Shown piece by piece: positions 58,019 to 64,000 of a stretch of 64,000 nt of DNA. Source of the DNA: Sphaerisporangium sp039871875 (lineage in GTDB: Bacteria; Actinomycetota; Actinomycetes; Streptosporangiales; Streptosporangiaceae); assembly GCF_039871875.1 (NCBI RefSeq), contig NZ_JBDPMD010000041.1, positions 24,707 to 88,706 of the forward strand. The letters are read 5' to 3'. The position numbers were made by a program, and so were the translations under genes. Each line of letters begins with the position of its first letter. The first letter of the stretch is position 1. The notes under the pieces are model-generated. The model worked only from the letters and a program-made list of their open reading frames with translations. It ran no database searches and had not been told where the DNA came from.

Positions 58019-59737
58019 ATGAGACTGAGTACCACCTCGGACGTGTGGTGGAAGAACGCCGTCATCTACTGCCTTGACGTGGAGACGTACGCCGACGGCA
58101 ACGGCGACGGCATCGGCGACTTCCGCGGCCTCGCCCAGCACGTCGACCACCTGGACCGCCTCGGCGTGACCTGCATCTGGCTGATGCCGTTCTTCCCGAC
58201 CCCGGACCGGGACGACGGATACGACATCTGCGACTTCTACGGCATCGACCCCCGGCTCGGCACACTCGGCGACTTCGTGGAGTTCATGCGCGTCGCCGCC
58301 GACCGCGGCATCAGGGTCATCGCCGACCTCGTCGTGAACCACACCTCCGACGAGCACCCATGGTTCAAGGAGGCGCGCTCCAGCCGGGACTCGCGGTACC
58401 GCGACTGGTACATCTGGTCGGACAAACCCGAACCCGACGACCCCAAGGGCGTGGTCTTCCCCGACGCCGAGAAGAGCCTCTGGGAGTTCGACGAGGGCAG
58501 CGGCCAGTACTACTACCACCGGTTCTACCGGTTCCAGCCGGACCTCAACACCGCCAATCCCGAGGTGCGCGACGAGATCGCCCGCATCCTCGGGTTCTGG
58601 ATGGAGCTCGGCCTGTCCGGCTTCCGGGTGGACGCGGTGCCGTTCCTGGTGGAGGACGTCACGGGGAAGCCGAAGGAAGTGGACGGCAAGCTGCCGGACG
58701 TCCACGCCTTCCTGCGGGAGACCCGGGCGTTCATGAAGCGCAGGAACGGCGGTGCCATACTGCTCGGCGAGGTCAATCTGCCGTATCCCGACCTGCTGAA
58801 GTACTTCGGGAACGACCTCGGCGACGAGGTGACGATGTGCTTCGACTTCATCGGCATGCAGCGCATGTACCTGTCGCTGGCCCGCCAGGACGCCGGCCCG
58901 CTGGCCGAGGCGCTGCGTGAACGGCCGATGCCGCCGAAGGACTGCCACTGGGCGACGTTCGTCCGCAACCACGACGAGCTGACCCTGGACAAGCTCACCG
59001 ACGCCGAGCGCCAGGAGGTGTTCGACGCCCTCGGCCCCGACAAGGACATGCAACTGTACGGCCGGGGCCTGCGCCGCCGCCTGCCACCCATGCTGGACGG
59101 CGACATGCGCCAGATCAAGATGGTGTACAGCCTGCTGTTCTCCCTGCCCGGCACCCCCGTGCTGTTCTACGGCGAGGAGATCGGCATGGGCGAGGACCTG
59201 CGCGCCGAGGGCCGCCAGGCCGTCCGCACCCCCATGCAGTGGACCCCCCACCGCAACGCCGGCTTCTCCACCGCCGACTCCCTCCCCATCCGCCTGGTCG
59301 AGGGCCGCTTCGGCCCCGAGAACGTCAACGTCAGCGCCCAGCGCCGCGACCCCGACTCCCTGCTCATGTGGATCACCATGCTCGTCGAGCGCTACCGCGA
59401 ATGCCCCGAACTGGCCTGGGGCGACTACCAGGTCCTCGACACCGGCACCCCCGCCGTCCTGGCCCACCGCGCCGACATCGACGGCGAAACCGTGATGGTC
59501 CTCCACAACTTCACCGACCAGGACGTCACCTGCGAAGTCCTCATCGAAGGCCTCGACCAGAACGACGTCCTCACCGACCTCCTCATCGAAGGCACCGTGG
59601 AGGTCCCCCCCGACGGCCGCACCACCTTCGACCTCGCCCCCTACGGCTGCCGCTGGCTCCGCGCCTCCGCCCCCGAGGAAGCCCCCGCCGACTCCGCCGA
59701 CATCGAGGACTCCGAATCCCCCGAGACCGGCACCTGA
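58019..59737 (+). CDS. GH13 alpha-glucan enzyme, trehalose-synthase-like
   Basis: A 572-residue alpha-amylase-superfamily protein. It begins WWKNAVIYCLDVETYADGNG with DGIGDFRGLAQHVDHLDRLG, the start typical of trehalose synthase (TreS) relatives. The catalytic triad is visible: nucleophile Asp (LSGFRVDAVPF, near 205), general acid Glu (ILLGEVNLPYPD, near 250) and the third Asp (FVRNHDELTL, near 317). A C-terminal beta-domain follows (GETVMVLHNFTDQDV). TreS interconverts maltose and trehalose; this protein could be a TreS paralogue with a somewhat different specificity. The start ATG 58019 follows the cold-shock terminator by 36 bases. Confidence 0.85.
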   Translation: MRLSTTSDVWWKNAVIYCLDVETYADGNGDGIGDFRGLAQHVDHLDRLGVTCIWLMPFFPTPDRDDGYDICDFYGIDPRLGTLGDFVEFMRVAADRGIRVIADLVVNHTSDEHPWFKEARSSRDSRYRDWYIWSDKPEPDDPKGVVFPDAEKSLWEFDEGSGQYYYHRFYRFQPDLNTANPEVRDEIARILGFWMELGLSGFRVDAVPFLVEDVTGKPKEVDGKLPDVHAFLRETRAFMKRRNGGAILLGEVNLPYPDLLKYFGNDLGDEVTMCFDFIGMQRMYLSLARQDAGPLAEALRERPMPPKDCHWATFVRNHDELTLDKLTDAERQEVFDALGPDKDMQLYGRGLRRRLPPMLDGDMRQIKMVYSLLFSLPGTPVLFYGEEIGMGEDLRAEGRQAVRTPMQWTPHRNAGFSTADSLPIRLVEGRFGPENVNVSAQRRDPDSLLMWITMLVERYRECPELAWGDYQVLDTGTPAVLAHRADIDGETVMVLHNFTDQDVTCEVLIEGLDQNDVLTDLLIEGTVEVPPDGRTTFDLAPYGCRWLRASAPEEAPADSADIEDSESPETGT

Positions 59738-59743
59738 CCGCCC

Positions 59744-59775
59744 GGGGCGCCGCCGGCCCACCCCGGCGCCGCCCC
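59744..59775 (+). terminator. Hairpin after the GH13 gene
   Basis: GGGGCG-C-CGCCGG (59744-59756) and CCGGCG-C-CGCCCC (59763-59775) form a 12-bp stem with a single C-C mismatch, 6 bases after the stop codon. Confidence 0.7.
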
Positions 59776-59827
59776 GCGCGCGTTATTCGAGAGGCGTTCG
59801 CCGGTCCAGGTCTGTGAGCATGGCCGC

Positions 59828-60139
59828 ATGAACGACATGAGCCTGGACGTCGCCGATCTCCGCCGGCTGTGCACGGTGCTGCTGGACGCGGTGGAGCGGG
59901 ACCACGGCCCGCAGGTGGATCTGTCCTCCGTCGACTACTACTGGGTGATGGGTCTCCGGGAGGCGTACGAGATGTGCGACGATCCCGCTTCCGAGATCAC
60001 GGCGGGACAGGTCAGTGACGACGTCGTGGAGCTTCGTCAGATCCTCGGACGTGCCTGCGGCGAGGGGGTGTTCCTCTGGCACGACATGGCGCATCTTTGC
60101 GGGGTCTTGCGGGCGATCGCGTACCTGGATCTGCCCTGA
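59828..60139 (+). CDS. Small hypothetical protein
   Basis: A 103-residue soluble, acidic protein. It contains DLRRLCTVLLDAVERDHGPQ, VDLSSVDYYWVMGLREAYEM and HDMAHLCGVLRAIAYLDLP, consistent with an all-helical fold with paired Cys residues. The ATG at 59828 is supported by composition, and an in-frame ATG 3 codons later exists. No family is recognised, and neighbours (GH13 enzyme upstream, DUF998-like protein downstream) give no functional hint. Confidence 0.65.
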   Translation: MNDMSLDVADLRRLCTVLLDAVERDHGPQVDLSSVDYYWVMGLREAYEMCDDPASEITAGQVSDDVVELRQILGRACGEGVFLWHDMAHLCGVLRAIAYLDLP

Positions 60140-60350
60140 TCTGATCCGTTCGACGGGGACGTGAGCCTCTGGTCGCTCGGGGCGTATGCCGTGCTCGGCG
60201 GGGGTGGACCCTGAGCGGAGGACGGGGCGACCCTGAGCAAGGGGATTTCCAGGGGCGGAGGACGTCGGGGTCGGGGTCGGGGGTGGGTCAGGGGGGTGGT
60301 GGGGACGATCTCCGATGCCGGGGTGTGTGGTTCGCCGGGAAAGTCGAACC

Positions 60351-61007
60351 ATGACGAATCGACTTACGGCCTGGGGTTTCGCGGCGATCGCCGCGGGGGC
60401 GGCGGCCATGGTCACGGTGCATGTGGCATCGGATGTGAATCCGCTGTACGGGATGATCAGTGAGTACGCGTTCCATCCGTACGGGGTGCTCCTCGCGGTG
60501 TCGCTGACGTCGTTCGCGGCCGGGTCGGCGTTGTTCGCCATGGACCTGGCGCGGCGGGGGGCGCCGGCTTCGGTCGTGGGGCTGGTGACGGTGTGGAGCT
60601 GCTGCATGATGATGATCGCGGCGTTTCCCACGGACCGGCCCGGGGTGTCGCTGTCGATGTCCGGGGGGATCCACAGGTATGCGGCTTTCGCGGCGTTCGT
60701 GGTGATGCCGGTGGCCGGGTTGCTGGTGGCGGCGCACGGCGGGCGTCACGCTCGGCTGCTGCGCGGGCTCAGCGTCGCCGCGGGCGTGTTCCTCGTGGCG
60801 GTCCTGATTCCCTACGGGCTGCGGACGTTCGGCGTGGACACCGCAGCGGTCCCCGCCGGCCTCACCCAGCGGCTGGTGGTGGTCAGCGAGGTCGCCGTAC
60901 TCGCCCTCATCGGAACCGCCATGATCACCGGACGCCTCGGAGCCACACCCGCACGCACACGCGTCACCGGCCGCCTGGCCACGCCCGCGGTGCACGCGGC
61001 GCGGTGA
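60351..61007 (+). CDS. DUF998-type membrane protein
   Basis: A 218-residue integral membrane protein with six hydrophobic segments, similar to DUF998 proteins (MISEYAFHPYGVLLAVSLTS, SFAAGSALFAMDLARRGAPA, AAFPTDRPGVSLSMSGGIHR, AFVVMPVAGLLVAAHGGRH). The conserved SEY and HR motifs between helices fit this family, whose function is not established. The ATG at 60351 is likely; an earlier in-frame start at 60315 is possible. The gene's last codons (VHAAR and TGA) are copied in a downstream 33-bp tandem repeat. Confidence 0.8.
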   Translation: MTNRLTAWGFAAIAAGAAAMVTVHVASDVNPLYGMISEYAFHPYGVLLAVSLTSFAAGSALFAMDLARRGAPASVVGLVTVWSCCMMMIAAFPTDRPGVSLSMSGGIHRYAAFAAFVVMPVAGLLVAAHGGRHARLLRGLSVAAGVFLVAVLIPYGLRTFGVDTAAVPAGLTQRLVVVSEVAVLALIGTAMITGRLGATPARTRVTGRLATPAVHAAR

Positions 61008-61146
61008 ACGGCCGGGCCCGCGGTCTACGCGGCGCGGTGAGCGGCCGGGCCTGCGGTGCACGCGGCGCGGTGAGTCGCCGGACCTGCGGTCTACGCGGCG
61101 CGGTGAGCGGCCGGGCCTGCGGTGCACGCGGCGCGGTGAGCGGCCG
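60987..61146. repeat. 33-bp tandem repeat (5 copies) copying the end and stop codon of the DUF998 gene
   Basis: GTGA occurs at 61004 (the gene's real stop), 61037, 61070, 61103 and 61136, each exactly 33 bases apart and each preceded by ACGCGGCGCG. The unit alternates GTGCACGC and GTCTACGC. Because 33 is a multiple of three, all TGA copies lie in the gene's frame. The repeat fills half of the gap to the convergent malate dehydrogenase gene. Confidence 0.92.
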
Positions 61147-61264
61147 TACGGCGTCCGGGAGGGGCGGCTCCGCGGGGGCGAGCCGCTCCTTCCGTGCGTG
61201 TGACTGGCGGCCGCTTCGGTGGGTACGGCCGGGCGGCCGCGTGGGGGCCGCTTCCGTGTGTGAC

Positions 61265-61294
61265 CGGGCGGCCTCGCGGGAAGCGGGCCGCCCG
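61265..61294 (-). terminator. Terminator hairpin after malate dehydrogenase
   Basis: CGGGCGGCC (61265-61273) and GGCCGCCCG (61286-61294) form a perfect 9-bp stem around a 12-base loop, 9 bases after the minus-strand mdh stop. Confidence 0.75.
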
Positions 61295-61302
61295 GGGGTG
61301 GG

Positions 61303-62292
<990 letters not shown>

Positions 62293-62509
62293 GACGTTCC
62301 TCTACATGGGCTCTCGACGGTTATCCGAACAGCCGAAGGCTATCCGTTCGGCCGGCGGGACTTGTCACGCAGGGCCCGTGCCTGTGGACAACCGCGGGAA
62401 ATCCACTGGAATTCTGATCGTGATCATCGTGGCGCGTCCGTTGACGACCGGACACGCCGGTCCTAGGGTTCGGGCCACCGCTGCCGTCGGCATGATCCCG
62501 GAGGTTCCC

Positions 62510-63484
62510 GTGCCCATGGTCGAAACCGTGCGAGGTCCGGTCGAGGTGGACACGCTCGGCCAGACGCTCATGCACGAGCACGTGTTCGTCCTGTCCCCTG
62601 AGCATGTCGAGAACTACGGCCGCGGCACCTGGTGGGACGAGGAACGGCGGGTGGCCGACGCGATCGCGAAGCTGCGCGCCGTCACCGCCAAGGGCGTCAC
62701 CACCATCGCCGACCCCACCGTCTGGGGCCTCGGCCGGTACATCCCGCGCATCCAGCGCGTCGCCGCCGAGGTGCCCGGCCTGAACATCATCGTGGCCACC
62801 GGCTTGTACTGCTTCGACGAGGTGCCCCACCAGTACACCCACCGCGGCCCGGGGCTCCTGCTCGACATGCCGGACCCGATGATCGACGACTTCACCCGCG
62901 ACATCACCCAGGGCATCGCCGACACCGGCGTGAAGGCCGCGTTCCTCAAGTGCGTGGTCGAGAGCAAGGGCCTGACCGAGGGCGTGGAGCGCATCTGCCG
63001 CGCGGTGGCCCGCACCCACGTGCGCACCGGCGCCCCCATCACCGTCCACACCGACGCCTTCACCCGCTCCGGCCTGCTCGCCCTCGACCTGTTCGCCAAG
63101 GAGGGCGTGGACCTCACCAAGGTCGTGGTGGGCCACGCCGGCGACTCCAACGACCTCGACTACTTGATGCGCATGGCCGACACCGGCGCCACCCTGGGCA
63201 TGGACCGCTTCGGCCTGGATCTCTACAACCCCACCGCCGACCGCGTGGCGACGGTGGCCGCGTTGCACCACCGCGGCTACACCGACCGCATGGTCCTCAG
63301 CCACGACACCGCCTGCTTCATGGACTACTTCGGCCCCGCCTGGGACGACCTCCCCCTCGTGGCCCCCGACTGGCACTTCGACCACATCCACGACAACGTG
63401 CTCCCCGCCCTGAGAGAAAAGGGCGTCCCCGACTCCGCCCTCCACCAGATGCTGGTCGTCAACCCCCGGAACTACTTCTCCTGA
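62510..63484 (+). CDS. Phosphotriesterase-family metal-dependent hydrolase
   Basis: A 324-residue amidohydrolase-superfamily protein of the PTE/PLL type. Metal ligands are visible in order: His22 and His24 (LGQTLMHEHVFV), carbamylated-Lys region FLKCVVESKGL, His in PITVHTDAFTRSG, His in VVVGHAGDSNDL and the terminal Asp in MVLSHDTACFMDYFG. The family includes phosphotriesterases and quorum-quenching lactonases; the N-terminal GPVEVDTLGQT is typical of the latter group. The GTG at 62510 has GGAGG five bases upstream; an ATG is two codons later. Substrate is unknown. Confidence 0.88.
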   Translation: MPMVETVRGPVEVDTLGQTLMHEHVFVLSPEHVENYGRGTWWDEERRVADAIAKLRAVTAKGVTTIADPTVWGLGRYIPRIQRVAAEVPGLNIIVATGLYCFDEVPHQYTHRGPGLLLDMPDPMIDDFTRDITQGIADTGVKAAFLKCVVESKGLTEGVERICRAVARTHVRTGAPITVHTDAFTRSGLLALDLFAKEGVDLTKVVVGHAGDSNDLDYLMRMADTGATLGMDRFGLDLYNPTADRVATVAALHHRGYTDRMVLSHDTACFMDYFGPAWDDLPLVAPDWHFDHIHDNVLPALREKGVPDSALHQMLVVNPRNYFS

Positions 63485-63830
63485 CCCGCACCACCCGCCG
63501 GCCGACCCGCCGCCGGTGGTGCTGGTGCCGGTGGTGCTGGGGTGCTCGCGCCGGCGGTGCTGGTAGGTGGTGGTGCCGGCGGTGGCGATGGTGCTAATGG
63601 TGGTGACAGGCCGTGACGGTCGATGGCGGGTGGCGGTGGGTGGCGGGTGGCGGTGGGTGGTGACAGCGGTGGGTGGTGACAGCGGTGGGTGGTGACAGCG
63701 GTGGGTGGTGACAGCGGTGGCGGTGGTGGCGGTGGTGGGTGGTGGCGGACCCGCGCCATACCGTGCCCGGCACGCGTCGGCGGCGGTGGGCGGCCGGTTG
63801 TCACCGGATCCGCGCCACACCCCGGCCGGG
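63485..63830. repeat. G-rich simple-repeat region including a 16-bp tandem repeat
   Basis: GGTGGTGCTGGTG-like and GGCGGGTGGCGG-like blocks fill 63510-63780. At 63661, 63677, 63693 and 63709 the unit TGACAGCGGTGGGTGG is repeated with a 16-bp period. No gene is supported. Confidence 0.8.
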
Positions 63831-64000
63831 GTGTGGCGCGGCCGGGGTGAGCTCAGGCCCTTGTCCAGGCGGTCGGGGTGTGGCGCGGCCGGGGTGAGCT
63901 CAGGCCCTTGTCCAGGCGGTCGGGGTGTGGCGCGGCCGGGGTGAGCTCAGGCCCTTGTCCAGGCGGTCGGGGTGTGGCGCGGCCGGGGTGAGCTCAGGCC
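63831..64000. repeat. 47-bp tandem repeat continuing past the window edge
   Basis: Units start with GTGTGGCGCGGCCGGGGTGA at 63831, 63878, 63925 and 63972, exactly 47 bases apart and almost identical. On the minus strand each copy reads GCCTGGACAAGGGCCTGAGC, which could be the 3' end of a gene to the right. The array is cut by the window end. Confidence 0.92.

Noticed and set aside
63831..64000. CRISPR or origin iterons
   Set aside because: Perfect direct 47-bp copies without spacers and without a replication or cas gene in the window.

Overview
This is high-GC actinobacterial chromosome. Codons are strongly G/C-ending, GTG starts are common, and actinomycete-specific families recur: XRE/DUF5753 plus DUF397 pairs, a BTAD/SARP-type regulator, a caspase-STAND-WD40 protein and PcaL fusion. 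The family mix is compatible with a filamentous actinomycete of the Streptosporangiales type, but no marker gene here fixes the genus. I see no tRNA, rRNA, CRISPR, prophage or IS element.

Layout. (1) 1-13035 is a cell-surface polysaccharide locus, nearly all on the minus strand: a partial DegT-type aminotransferase, two CelD/BioF2-like GNAT transferases, a very large polytopic membrane protein with an acidic N-terminal tail, a Wzx-like flippase, a polysaccharide deacetylase, two family-2 glycosyltransferases and a small membrane protein. A membrane-anchored GH39-like hydrolase sits inside it on the plus strand. (2) 13-21.4 kb holds a membrane-tethered sigma-70/zinc-finger fusion, a DUF899 protein, a solute-binding/VWA fusion, a cation-efflux protein, a DUF4184 protein and a TrmH/SpoU methyltransferase. 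(3) 21.4-26.4 kb is a compact nitrogen-scavenging operon: GntR regulator, biuret-hydrolase-like cysteine hydrolase, NCS2-like permease and allophanate hydrolase. (4) 26.5-35.7 kb has a D,D-carboxypeptidase, a 1,125-residue BTAD/AAA/TPR regulator and, divergent from it, a 1,225-residue caspase-STAND-WD40 protein. (5) 35.7-44.5 kb is a patchwork of small regulatory modules (ATP-binding anti-sigma-like protein, XRE/DUF397, AAA/DUF4143 ATPase with an iteron array, PadR plus membrane partner) and glycan-related genes. (6) 44.6-54.8 kb has secreted proteins, a broken acyl-CoA dehydrogenase remnant with an inverted segment, an orphan Pycsar-TM-like protein, TerC, a propeller lipoprotein, and an HTH/TPR regulator coupled to an APH-fold kinase. 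(7) 55-64 kb is metabolic: pcaB and pcaL of the protocatechuate pathway, a cold-shock protein, a GH13 trehalose-synthase-like enzyme, malate dehydrogenase and a phosphotriesterase-family hydrolase.

The most unusual points are these. First, short tandem repeats recur immediately downstream of genes, and each repeat unit carries a copy of the gene's own stop codon (three clear cases, one degenerate case, one inferred case). Second, the caspase-STAND protein carries nine nearly identical WD40 units. Third, a 23-bp palindromic iteron array lies directly in front of an AAA/DUF4143 gene. Fourth, inverting one 110-bp segment exactly restores the reading frame of an acyl-CoA dehydrogenase remnant.

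Functions are assigned from motifs visible in the translated sequence. No database search was possible, so family names reflect recognised motifs and substrate assignments are inferences.
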